Of a DNA stretch of 64,000 nucleotides, positions 30,710 to 38,398 are shown piece by piece. This stretch comes from Anaerolineae bacterium. GTDB lineage: Bacteria > Chloroflexota > Anaerolineae > Anaerolineales > Anaerolineaceae. The stretch's first letter is position 1. Each line of letters opens with the position of its first letter. Made by a program: the position numbers and the translations under genes. The DNA lies in NCBI GenBank assembly GCA_013314735.1, contig JABUFD010000009.1, positions 1-64,000 on the forward strand, given 5' to 3'. The notes under the pieces are model-generated. The model did no database searches. It worked only from the letters and a program-made list of their open reading frames with translations, and was not told the DNA's origin.

Positions 30710-31204
30710 TCAGGCCGGCGTGTCTTCGCGGTAGATCACGCGGTAGCGTTCACACACCACCAGCATATCCTCGCGCGGTTCGCGCCCCAGCGCCGCCAGC
30801 GAGCGGGTGAAGTAGCGCCAGTGGCCTTCGCGCCAGCTGCGGTACGAACCGTCATCCTCGCCTTCGGCGGCGGCAAAGGCGGCATCCACCTGGTGGAAGG
30901 GCTTGCTTTCGATCTGCCAGGTTTCCACCACGCACAATGGGCGGCCGGCACCGTCGAGCACCACCGTCAGCAGGTCGAGGGCGGGTACGGCGCAGTCACC
31001 GTCGGCAAATTCCCACCACGTGGTACACGAGGCGGTCTTTTTCCCGCACGCGATCAGCGCGCCGAGTTCATCCGCCAGGGCGGGGTTGTCGCCCCATGCC
31101 TCCGCGATCCAGCGGTAATCGTGGTAGCGGGAATCCGGCGGGAGTGAAGCGAGGAAGCGCTGGTAATAGGCTTCGGCGGATGGGTTGGGGGCAGGTTGGT
31201 CCAT
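30710..31204 (-). CDS. ASCH-domain protein, copy 2
   Basis: A 164-residue protein with an ASCH fold (PUA-related beta barrel). It keeps the family core IACGKKTASCTTWWEF, VLDGAGRPLCVVETW, VDAAFAAAEGEDD and the ending MLVVCERYRVIY. ASCH proteins bind RNA or modified nucleosides, and the E. coli YqfB member hydrolyses N4-acetylcytidine. The conserved Lys-Thr-Ser-Cys stretch matches the proposed active groove. It lies 21 bases after a close paralogue on the same strand, so the pair arose by tandem duplication and is cotranscribed. GGGAG precedes the ATG. Confidence 0.82.
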   Translation of the reverse strand: MDQPAPNPSAEAYYQRFLASLPPDSRYHDYRWIAEAWGDNPALADELGALIACGKKTASCTTWWEFADGDCAVPALDLLTVVLDGAGRPLCVVETWQIESKPFHQVDAAFAAAEGEDDGSYRSWREGHWRYFTRSLAALGREPREDMLVVCERYRVIYREDTPA

Positions 31205-31225
31205 GGGGGTTCTCCCTGGGTGGCG

Positions 31226-31699
31226 TTAAAAAATGCGCCGGTAGCGTTCGCACACCAGCACCATGTCCTCGGTCATCGTGTGGCCGAGGGTTTTCAACTG
31301 CTCGGTGAACCACAGCCAGCGGCTTTTGCGCCAGTGCAGCAGCGAGCGGTCGCCGTCGGCTTCGGCGGCGGCAAAGGCGGCATCCACTTCCTTGAACTTG
31401 CGCAATGAAAGCTCGTAAGTTTCGATGATGCACAGCGGGTTGTCGGCGCCGTCCAGCACCATCGTCAGCAGCCCCAGCGCCGGGAAGCGGAAGCGGTCCG
31501 CCGCCCACGCCCAATAGGTGGTGCAGGAGGCGGTCTTTTCCCCGGCCGCGATCAGCGCACCCAGCGCGTCAGACGCCTCGGGGCTGTCGCCCCATTTTTC
31601 CGGCGACCACGCCCGGCCGCGGTAGCTTGAATCGGCGGGGAGGTTGATTAAAAATCGTTCGTAAAAAGTTTTGATCTGCTGGGAATATTCGATCTTCAT
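31226..31699 (-). CDS. ASCH-domain protein, copy 1
   Basis: A 157-residue ASCH protein, aligning end to end with its downstream neighbour: IAAGEKTASCTTYWAW, VLDGADNPLCIIETY, VDAAFAAAEADGD and MVLVCERYRRIF. I choose the ATG at 31699 because GGAAGG lies 7 bases before it. A GTG five codons upstream is less likely. A TATAAT box on this strand lies about 45 bases upstream. The role is unknown. By family it is a candidate RNA-binding protein or modified-nucleoside hydrolase. Confidence 0.82.
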   Translation of the reverse strand: MKIEYSQQIKTFYERFLINLPADSSYRGRAWSPEKWGDSPEASDALGALIAAGEKTASCTTYWAWAADRFRFPALGLLTMVLDGADNPLCIIETYELSLRKFKEVDAAFAAAEADGDRSLLHWRKSRWLWFTEQLKTLGHTMTEDMVLVCERYRRIF

Positions 31700-32029
31700 C
31701 GCGCAGCCTTCCACTCATCCGCAGTGAATCATTAACCGCATTATACTCCAGGTTGATGCGGAATGTGCGCGGAACCCGCCGCCGTGAAAAAAACCGCGAA
31801 TTTGGGTGGATCGGAGGAAATAAAAATCCGTGGCCATCTGCGCGATCCACGGTTCATAAACACATAACCGCGGATTACACGAATCTGCACGGATCAAAAG
31901 AATATCAGCAAATATCCATGCCCATCCGCGATTATCTGCGCGATCCGCGGTTCACCAATTGATGACCACGGATTACACGGATTCCTGCGGAGTTATCTTC
32001 TTTGCGCAAAGCGTGCTGGTTGCTGAGTT
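31700..32029. repeat. Gap with dispersed hairpin repeats (31792-31991)
   Basis: Copies lie at 31792-31854 (short) and 31865-31952 (full), with a left half at 31964-31991. They share the AACCGCGGATTACACG start and the GATCCGCGGTT end with other copies. No gene is visible in the gap apart from the promoter of the ASCH pair. Confidence 0.8.
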
Positions 32030-32746
32030 TTAGACCGAACCGGTGTGTGCCTGCGCCAGTTGGAGCGCGCGCGGGAAAAGAATGTTGTTCTCTTTGTGGA
32101 TATGCTGGTGCAGGTCGTTTTCCAGCTGCTGCAGGCCGGTCATCAGGGCGCGGTAGGTATTGCAGGCCCATTCCGGCAGGGCGAAGCCATCACTCAGGCG
32201 GCGCAGGTTGTCCAACCCGTCCCCCGCCTGCTGGTGCTCCAGCTCCATCTGGCGGATCGGACCGTTGATGGCGCCTGCCGGGGCGTGCGGTCCGGCTTCC
32301 ATCTGGCGGATGATCGGGAACAGGATGCGTTCCTCCTTGGCCATGTGCGCCTCAAGTTCCAGCGCCAGTTGCCCCAGGGTTTCCTGCACCTGCTGCAGAC
32401 GGGCGTCCTTGCTGCCGTGGGCGCGTACCACGCGCGCCGCCACCTCGCCCAGGCGCGGCAATTCGGCGCGCAGGTAGGCATGGTGGGTCTGTTCAATATG
32501 GTCCGCCAGTTCCGTCAGCGTAAAGGCGCCGGGGTCCAGCACGGGCTGGCCTGTTGGCGCAGCCGCCGCGGCTTCCAGGCGCTGGATCAGTTCGGCAACA
32601 TCCATTCGCTGGCTGCGGCAGGCCTGTGCCAGGCTGTTGCTGCCGCCGCAGCAGTAGTCTATCCCGGCATCTTCCAGCACACTCCACAGGGCGGGGTGGC
32701 GCACCACCACGCTGGCAACACTATCATCGGGTTGTATTTGAGACAT
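32030..32746 (-). CDS. ric: Iron-sulfur cluster repair di-iron protein (RIC/ScdA/YtfE)
   Basis: A 238-residue protein with both RIC parts. The N-terminal ScdA_N segment has PALWSVLEDAGIDYCCGG with its CC pair. The C-terminal hemerythrin-like four-helix bundle has His and Glu ligands in HIEQTHHAYLRAELP, HMAKEERILFP, QMELEHQQAG and HQHIHKENNILFP. RIC proteins repair Fe-S clusters and iron centres damaged by nitric oxide or oxidants. The ATG at 32746 follows AAGGAG. A near-perfect promoter (TTGACA-17-TACAAT) lies 85 bases upstream. The gene is divergent from the ABC transporter/asr genes and shares their regulatory gap. Confidence 0.92.
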   Translation of the reverse strand: MSQIQPDDSVASVVVRHPALWSVLEDAGIDYCCGGSNSLAQACRSQRMDVAELIQRLEAAAAAPTGQPVLDPGAFTLTELADHIEQTHHAYLRAELPRLGEVAARVVRAHGSKDARLQQVQETLGQLALELEAHMAKEERILFPIIRQMEAGPHAPAGAINGPIRQMELEHQQAGDGLDNLRRLSDGFALPEWACNTYRALMTGLQQLENDLHQHIHKENNILFPRALQLAQAHTGSV

Positions 32747-32831
32747 ATCACACTCCTTGAACCATCGGGCAAACATCCTTTGTTTCTGCATCCGGACTGC
32801 GCTACAGGACAGCAGCCGCGGGTTCATTTTG

Positions 32832-32860
32832 ATTGTAGGAAGGAGCGGGTGGGCTGTCAA
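32832..32860 (-). promoter_or_regulatory. Consensus promoter of ric
   Basis: On the minus strand a perfect TTGACA (32860-32855), a 17-base spacer and TACAAT (32837-32832) form one of the best sigma-70-type promoters in the window. An inverted repeat ATACC (32888-32892)/GGTAT (32901-32905) lies just upstream and could be an operator. Confidence 0.75.
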
Positions 32861-32958
32861 TTGCCGCGCAGGGGGAATATGACATTTATACCATAAAATA
32901 GGTATTTATCACTTAAAATACATAAATCCTCTTGCCGGTTTACGCAAACAATGCTATC

Positions 32959-32978
32959 ATTGTGAAATAAATCACAAT
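32959..32978. promoter_or_regulatory. CRP/FNR-superfamily operator (HcpR-like palindrome)
   Basis: A perfect palindrome, ATTGTGA-AATAAA-TCACAAT, fits the TGTGA-N6-TCACA pattern bound by CRP-type regulators and by HcpR, the nitrosative-stress regulator of anaerobes. Its centre (32968.5) lies about 62-66 bases before the likely start of the ABC transporter transcript, an activator position. On the ric side it lies about 140 bases upstream. Confidence 0.7.
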
Positions 32979-33020
32979 CAACGCTGGCACCCACGCCTGT
33001 TCCACTGATTTCATTCACGG

Positions 33021-33026
33021 TACAAT
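33021..33026 (+). promoter_or_regulatory. -10 box TACAAT for the ABC transporter/asr genes
   Basis: TACAAT ends 10 bases before the ATG at 33037. The -35 region is poor, which fits dependence on the activator palindrome at 32959-32978. There is no ribosome site, so the first gene is translated from a leaderless or nearly leaderless message. Confidence 0.55.
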
Positions 33027-33036
33027 CACGGTACAC

Positions 33037-34002
33037 ATGTCCAACAAATTTCCTCTCCCCCATCCTGCTGCCCAAACGCGTCCCTTCACCGCCCTCCTGC
33101 TGCTGTGGCTGCTCTTTACAGTCGGCTGCGCCGGCGTTCCCCCGGCCCCTGCGGCAGAAACCGTCCTGCTCACGGATGCGGCCATGCGCCCGGTGACTGT
33201 CCCCTACCAGCCCCACACCGTGGCCGCCCTGGGCGCATCGCTGGCTGAACTCTGGCTCGAAGCCGGCGGTTCGCTGGCCGGCGTCACCAGTGATGCCTTC
33301 GAAGGCCGCACCCTGGCACTGCCGGATACCATCACCGTGGTGGGCACCATCAAAGACCCCGACGCCGACCTGCTGCTCGCCCTCCAGCCCGACCTGGTGA
33401 TCCTTTCCCCGGACCTCGCAGGGCACACCCGCCTGGCACCCATTTTTGACCAGGCCGGCATCGCCTACTTCTATGCCACCGCCGACAGCTTCCCCGATTA
33501 CCTCACCGTGCTGGAAGCTTTTACCCGCCTCACCGGCGCGGCAGAAAACTACCAGCTGCACGGCACCGCCCAGCAGGAAACCATCCAGCAGTTGCTGGAA
33601 TCCTGCACCCCGCGCATCACTGATCCCCGCGCCCTGGTACTGCGGGCTTTCTCCTCCGGCGTCAGGGTCAAGGCGGATGGGATTGTCGCCACGGAAATCC
33701 TCGATGATTTCGCGGTGGCCAACATTGCCGCCAGCCGCAGCAGCCTGCTGGAGGAACTCAGCCTCGAGGCGATTGTGGAGGAAGACCCCGACTACATCTT
33801 TGTGGTTACCATGGGCGATGATACCGCTGCCGCCATGCAGGCGCTGGAAGCCTCCTTAACCACCCACCCCGCCTGGCAGACGCTCTCTGCTGTGCAATCC
33901 GGGCAGCTGCATTTTCTCCCCAAAGACCTCTTCCATTACAAGCCCAACGCCCGTTGGATGGAATCGTACCAATACCTCCATGAAATCATCTGCCAACCCT
34001 GA
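33037..34002 (+). CDS. Fe-siderophore/heme/B12-type ABC transporter substrate-binding lipoprotein
   Basis: A 321-residue protein of the BtuF/FecB (cluster A-II) type. The signal peptide ends LLFTVGCAG, lipid-bearing Cys 31. RPVTVPYQPHTVAALGASLAELWLEAG and DLLLALQPDLVILSP are typical of the first lobe. A long helix joins the lobes. Such proteins deliver ferric siderophores, heme or cobalamin to a FecCD permease, and the ligand cannot be told from sequence. The stop lies 23 bases inside the permease gene. This gene heads the likely transcript that continues to asrC, so iron or siroheme supply for sulfite reductase is a sensible context. Confidence 0.85.
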   Translation: MSNKFPLPHPAAQTRPFTALLLLWLLFTVGCAGVPPAPAAETVLLTDAAMRPVTVPYQPHTVAALGASLAELWLEAGGSLAGVTSDAFEGRTLALPDTITVVGTIKDPDADLLLALQPDLVILSPDLAGHTRLAPIFDQAGIAYFYATADSFPDYLTVLEAFTRLTGAAENYQLHGTAQQETIQQLLESCTPRITDPRALVLRAFSSGVRVKADGIVATEILDDFAVANIAASRSSLLEELSLEAIVEEDPDYIFVVTMGDDTAAAMQALEASLTTHPAWQTLSAVQSGQLHFLPKDLFHYKPNARWMESYQYLHEIICQP

Positions 34003-34984
34003 ACTCAGCCTGATCGCGGTGCTGCTTGCCGCTGCCATCCTGCTGGCGCTGGCAAGCATGGTGTGCGGGGCATCCACCCTGGGCGCACGGGATGCCGTGC
34101 AGTGGCTCAGCGGCAGTGCTGATGCCTCCGTTGATGCCATTTTCCGCTACATCCGCCTGCCCCGCACGCTGGCCTGCCTGCTGGTGGGCAGCGCCCTGGC
34201 GGCAGCCGGCCTGCTGCTGCAAACCGCCCTCAACAATCCCCTCGCCAGCCCCGGTGTGATCGGGGTCAACGCGGGGTCAGGCCTGTTCGTGGTGGCAGCT
34301 TCCATCCTGTTCCCGTCTGTCTTCTGGGTGCGCGGGCTGGCGGCGCTGGGCGGGGCGCTGGCGGCGGCGCTGTGGGTGTATGCCCTGGCACGCCGCGGCG
34401 GTGCTTCGCGCGTCACCATCATCCTCGCCGGTGTGGCGATCTCCAGCCTGCTGGCGGCGGGGATGGACGCGATCGTTACCCTGTATCCCACCGCGATCAT
34501 GGACAGAACCGCGTTCTTCATCGGCGGCTTCAGCAGCATCTACAGCGGCGCGCTCCTGGTTGCATTGCCCTTCCTCCTCGCCGGATTTCTCGGCGCCGCC
34601 TTCCTGGCCGGACGGTTGGACCTGCTCCTGTTGGGCGATGAGGTGGCGGCTTCACTTGGACTGCACGTGGAACGCACCCGCTTCCTGGCAATCCTGTTTG
34701 CCGCCGCACTGGCAGCCGGTGCCGTCAGCATCGCCGGGCTGGTTGGCTTTGTCGGGCTGATCGTGCCGCACATGGTACGGCGGCTGACGGGCGGCGCCCT
34801 GCGCCGGTCATTGCCAGTGACCATACTGCTGGGCGGGTGCCTGGTGTTGGGCTGTGATCTGCTGGCACGGTTGTTATTCGCGCCCTACGAGGTGCCGGCC
34901 GGGATCCTGCTTTCCTTGATCGGCGCGCCCTTCTTCCTGTACCTGATCCTCAACCGGAGGAAACACCGCTATGATACAGCTTGA
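33980..34984 (+). CDS. FecCD/BtuC-family ABC transporter permease
   Basis: A 334-residue integral membrane protein with about ten hydrophobic helices. It has the FecCD hallmarks RYIRLPRTLACLLVGSALA, LNNPLASPGVIGVNAGSG, a central GGFSSIYSGALL segment, and the cytoplasmic coupling loop near GLIVPHMVRRLTGG. It forms the translocation path for iron chelates, heme or cobalamin. It overlaps the binding-protein gene by 23 bases and the ATPase gene by 14 bases, so the three are translationally coupled. Confidence 0.92.
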   Translation: MKSSANPELSLIAVLLAAAILLALASMVCGASTLGARDAVQWLSGSADASVDAIFRYIRLPRTLACLLVGSALAAAGLLLQTALNNPLASPGVIGVNAGSGLFVVAASILFPSVFWVRGLAALGGALAAALWVYALARRGGASRVTIILAGVAISSLLAAGMDAIVTLYPTAIMDRTAFFIGGFSSIYSGALLVALPFLLAGFLGAAFLAGRLDLLLLGDEVAASLGLHVERTRFLAILFAAALAAGAVSIAGLVGFVGLIVPHMVRRLTGGALRRSLPVTILLGGCLVLGCDLLARLLFAPYEVPAGILLSLIGAPFFLYLILNRRKHRYDTA

Positions 34985-35768
34985 CAACCTCCGCGTTGCC
35001 TTCGCCGGCCGTGAGGTGCTGGCGCAGGTGACTGCCGTGTTTGCCCCAGGCAGTTTCACCATCATCGTCGGGCCGAACGGCGCCGGCAAATCCACCCTGC
35101 TTAAGGCCATGGCCGGCATCGTCCCCCTCGCCGGCGGGGCTGTTTTGTATAACGGCCAGCCGCTGCACCGCATGGCGCGCACCGAACGCGCCCGCCGGGT
35201 GGCGTTCCTGCCCCAGACCCGGCCTGTCCCCGAGATGACCGCCCTCGACCTGGTGCGCCATGGGCGCTACCCGCACATGGGCTTCTCCAAAACCCTCTCG
35301 CCCCGCGACCATAGCGCCGTTGACCACGCCGTTGCCGCGGCTGACCTGGCACCGCTGCTAGGGCGCAGCCTGGCAACCCTCTCCGGCGGTGAGCGCCAGC
35401 GCGCCTACCTGGCAATGGCCATCGCCCAGGAAACCGAGGTGCTCCTGCTGGATGAACCTTCCACCCACCTCGACCTGCACTACCAGCTTGAGCTTCAGCA
35501 CCTCCTCGCGCGGCTGCACACCCAGGGCAAAACCATCATCATGGTTGCCCAGGACCTGCCGCAGGCCTTCACCTTTGCGCAGCACATCTGCCTGATGCAG
35601 CAAGGGCGGATTGTTTGCCACCAACCCCCGCCGGTGGTGCAGCAAAGCGGAACCCTCGAGCAGGTCTTCGGGTTTTCCCTCCAGCCTGTCCCGGCCGGTG
35701 ACGGCCTGTTGTACCAATATTCCCTGGCCCCTGCCGATCCGCCGCCCCCGGAGGAGACTGCGTATTGA
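34971..35768 (+). CDS. ABC transporter ATPase (FecE/BtuD-like)
   Basis: A 265-residue ATPase. Walker A is GPNGAGKST (about residues 35-43), the Q-loop is in VAFLPQTRPVP, the signature is LSGGERQR (about 137), Walker B is VLLLDEPSTHLD (about 157), and the switch His position is filled by AQDLPQAF. The usual His of the H-loop appears replaced by Gln in this stretch, which is unusual for the family and worth checking. It powers the FecCD-type permease. The short C-terminal tail matches siderophore/B12 importers. Confidence 0.9.
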   Translation: MIQLDNLRVAFAGREVLAQVTAVFAPGSFTIIVGPNGAGKSTLLKAMAGIVPLAGGAVLYNGQPLHRMARTERARRVAFLPQTRPVPEMTALDLVRHGRYPHMGFSKTLSPRDHSAVDHAVAAADLAPLLGRSLATLSGGERQRAYLAMAIAQETEVLLLDEPSTHLDLHYQLELQHLLARLHTQGKTIIMVAQDLPQAFTFAQHICLMQQGRIVCHQPPPVVQQSGTLEQVFGFSLQPVPAGDGLLYQYSLAPADPPPPEETAY

Positions 35769-35807
35769 CGGCATCGTTTTTGATCAGAAAGAGAAGGTGA
35801 TCAATCC

Positions 35808-36575
35808 ATGTTTCAGGAAGAAGTAACCATGACAGCCCAGGCTGCCGCAAAAAAATCAAAATTCCTCACCAACAACGCCTGGGGCTATTTTGCAGCCGCG
35901 ATGCTCGCGGGCATCTACGTCGGCCTCGGCATCCTGCTGATCACCACCATCGGCGGGGTATTGGGCGGCGCGCCCGCCACCAAAATTGTGATGGGGGCCG
36001 CCTTTGGCGTGGCATTAAGCCTGGTGATCTTCGCCGGCGCGGAACTGTTTACCGGCAACAACCTGGTGATGACCGTCGGGCTGGTGCGGCGCACAGTAAC
36101 CCTGCGCCAGACGTTGTGGCTGTGGCTGGTGTGTTTCGCCGGCAACTGGGCCGGTTCCATCCTGCTGGCACTGCTGTTCCTGGCGGGCGGGTTTGGCGCG
36201 GGTGCGGTGGGCGAGTTCATCGCGGCCGCTTCCGCCGCAAAGGCGGCTCTGCCCTTCTTCCCGCTCCTGGTCCGCGGTATACTCTGCAACATCCTGGTCT
36301 GCCTAGCGGTGTGGTGCGGCTTCCGCTGTAAAACTGAAAGTGCCAGGCTGGTGATGATCTTCTGGTGCCTGTTTGTGTTTATCACCGTCGGGATGGAACA
36401 CAGCATTGCCAACATGTCACTGCTGAGCATCGCCCTTTTCAACCCGCTCACCACGGGCATAACCGCAGGCGGATATTTGTACAACATCCTGGTGGTCACA
36501 CTGGGAAATATGGTGGGGGGAATTGTTTTTGTCGCTTTTCCTTATCTGCTGATTTCAAGGCAACAGGAGCATTAA
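35808..36575 (+). CDS. FNT-family anion channel, probable hydrosulfide channel
   Basis: A 255-residue membrane protein with six helices of the formate/nitrite transporter family. Hallmarks are AGAELFTGNNLVM, RGILCNILVCLAVWCGF and GMEHSIANMSLL with the central His of the pore. The family passes formate, nitrite or hydrosulfide. The gene stands 1 base before asrA. In Clostridioides difficile a hydrosulfide channel of this family is also encoded next to asrABC, so HS- export is the best guess here. Nitrite or formate transport cannot be excluded. The start could be the ATG at 35808 (AAGGTGA before it) or an ATG 7 codons on. Confidence 0.85.
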   Translation: MFQEEVTMTAQAAAKKSKFLTNNAWGYFAAAMLAGIYVGLGILLITTIGGVLGGAPATKIVMGAAFGVALSLVIFAGAELFTGNNLVMTVGLVRRTVTLRQTLWLWLVCFAGNWAGSILLALLFLAGGFGAGAVGEFIAAASAAKAALPFFPLLVRGILCNILVCLAVWCGFRCKTESARLVMIFWCLFVFITVGMEHSIANMSLLSIALFNPLTTGITAGGYLYNILVVTLGNMVGGIVFVAFPYLLISRQQEH

Positions 36576-36576
36576 T

Positions 36577-37599
36577 ATGGGATACCGATTGTCTACAGAC
36601 GCAATGAACCAGGTGCTGGCGGAACTGGGGAAACAATACGCCATTTACGCCCCCAAATGCTACCCGGGCGGCAACACCTTTTCGGAGGTGGATTGCATCC
36701 GCTACGGCGAGGTGCACACGGTGGAGGAAATTGAAACCGAACGCAAATCAGATTACTCCTTCAAGGAGTTGCTGCTGCCGTTCTCCGAAACTTTGTTTTT
36801 CTTCACCGAAAACACCATCCAGGAAGCCTCCGTGATCGAAAAAGACATGGTCATCTTTCTGCGCAGCTGCGACCTGCACGCTGTGCGCCGGCTGGATGAG
36901 ATCTACCTGCGCAATGGCCTGCCGGATTTTTACTACCAGCGCCTGCGTGAGAAGGTGCAATTTGTCCTGATCGGCTGCCCGGCCGCGTTCGATTCCTGCT
37001 TCTGTGTTGACATGGGAACCAACCGCAGCGACAACTACGATGCCGCCTTCGAGCTGCGCGGTGGACAGGTATACATGGCCGCCCGCCATCCCCAATGGGA
37101 AGCCCTGCTGCGGCAGTACGGCGAGCCTGTCGAGGGTTTCGCGCCTTCCTATGTGACCGAAACCCCCACCCGGGTTTCCATCCCCGCCGATCTCTCACCG
37201 GCGGTGGCAAAATCGACCGTGTGGGATGAATACGACAAACGTTGCATCGGCTGCGGTCGCTGCAATTATGCCTGCCCCACCTGCACCTGTTTTACCATGC
37301 AGGACATCTACTACACCGACAACGCCAAAGCCGGTGAACGGCGCCGCGTGGCGGCATCGTGCATGGTGGATGGCTTCACCGACGTCGCCGGCGGCGGCAG
37401 TTACCGCAAGAAACACGGGGAACGCATGCGCTTCAAGGTGCTGCACAAGGTGTATGATTTCAAGCAACGCAACGGGTACCAGATGTGCGTCGGTTGCGGC
37501 CGCTGTGATGATGTCTGCCCGGAATATATATCTTTTTCCGCCATTTTGAACAAACTGGAAGAAGCCATGCAGGAGGTGCGCGGTGACGGTCAGCAATGA
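36577..37599 (+). CDS. asrA: Anaerobic sulfite reductase subunit A
   Basis: A 340-residue cytoplasmic iron-sulfur protein. Two ferredoxin-type clusters are visible: CIGCGRCNYACPTC (about residue 223) and CVGCGRCDDVCPEY (about 304). Upstream is the typical AsrA body, with FLRSCDLHAVRRLDEIYL and LIGCPAAFDSCFCVDMG. AsrA is the electron-transfer subunit that passes electrons from the NADH-oxidising AsrB to the siroheme subunit AsrC. AGGAG precedes the ATG. It starts 1 base after the FNT stop and its end overlaps asrB by 17 bases. Confidence 0.92.
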   Translation: MGYRLSTDAMNQVLAELGKQYAIYAPKCYPGGNTFSEVDCIRYGEVHTVEEIETERKSDYSFKELLLPFSETLFFFTENTIQEASVIEKDMVIFLRSCDLHAVRRLDEIYLRNGLPDFYYQRLREKVQFVLIGCPAAFDSCFCVDMGTNRSDNYDAAFELRGGQVYMAARHPQWEALLRQYGEPVEGFAPSYVTETPTRVSIPADLSPAVAKSTVWDEYDKRCIGCGRCNYACPTCTCFTMQDIYYTDNAKAGERRRVAASCMVDGFTDVAGGGSYRKKHGERMRFKVLHKVYDFKQRNGYQMCVGCGRCDDVCPEYISFSAILNKLEEAMQEVRGDGQQ

Positions 37600-38380
37600 G
37601 TATCTTTCCCACTGGGCTGAGATTCGGGAAGTCATCCCGCATACCGCCATCGAATATACCTTCCGCATGGCCTACCAGGGCGCAGTGCAGCCCGGCCAGT
37701 TCTTCCAGGTGTCCATCCCCAAATACGGTGAAGCGCCAATCTCGGTCAGCGGCATCGGGGAGGGAACAATTGACCTCACCATCCGCCGCGTGGGACGGGT
37801 GACCAACGAAGTCTTTGAACGCTATGCCGGAGAACGGCTTTTCCTGCGCGGACCGTACGGCATCGGGTTCGATGTGGAGCTATACCGCGGCCGCGAAGTG
37901 GTGATCGTTGCCGGCGGAACCGGGGTCTCACCGGTGCGCCCGGTGATTGAACATTTTTACTGGCACCCGGAACTCGGCCGCAAAGTCAGCCTGATCGCCG
38001 GCTTCAAATCGCGCGAGGATATCCTCTTCGCCGAAGACTTCACCCGCTGGCAGGAACAGATGGATGTGATCCTGACTGTTGACAACAACAACGGCGACCC
38101 CGATCTGCGCCAGGGACTGGTGACGGAATACATCCCCGCGCTGGCGATCGCAGACCCAGCCCGTGCAGCCGCGATTGTGGTCGGGCCGCCGGCGATGATG
38201 CGTTTTTCGATCCAGGCCCTGCTGCGGCGCGGGATTGCCGAAGAGAATATCTGGGTTTCATACGAACGCAAAATGTGCTGCGGTATCGGGAAATGCGGGC
38301 ATTGCAAAATCGATGATGTATATGTGTGCCTCGATGGGCCGGTGTTCAACTACACCCGCGCCAAAGACCTGGCAGATTGA
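37583..38380 (+). CDS. asrB: Anaerobic sulfite reductase subunit B
   Basis: A 265-residue flavoprotein of the ferredoxin-reductase type. An FAD-binding barrel (PGQFFQVSIPKYGEAPISVS) precedes a nucleotide-binding domain with VIVAGGTGVSPVRPVI. The C-terminal KMCCGIGKCGHCKIDDVYVC holds a 2Fe-2S cluster, as in dihydroorotate dehydrogenase PyrK. AsrB oxidises NADH and feeds electrons to AsrA. The start is GTG at 37583, 6-7 bases after AGGAGG and inside the end of asrA. Confidence 0.92.
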   Translation: MTVSNEYLSHWAEIREVIPHTAIEYTFRMAYQGAVQPGQFFQVSIPKYGEAPISVSGIGEGTIDLTIRRVGRVTNEVFERYAGERLFLRGPYGIGFDVELYRGREVVIVAGGTGVSPVRPVIEHFYWHPELGRKVSLIAGFKSREDILFAEDFTRWQEQMDVILTVDNNNGDPDLRQGLVTEYIPALAIADPARAAAIVVGPPAMMRFSIQALLRRGIAEENIWVSYERKMCCGIGKCGHCKIDDVYVCLDGPVFNYTRAKDLAD

Positions 38381-38398
38381 AAGGACGGATGGGAAAGC

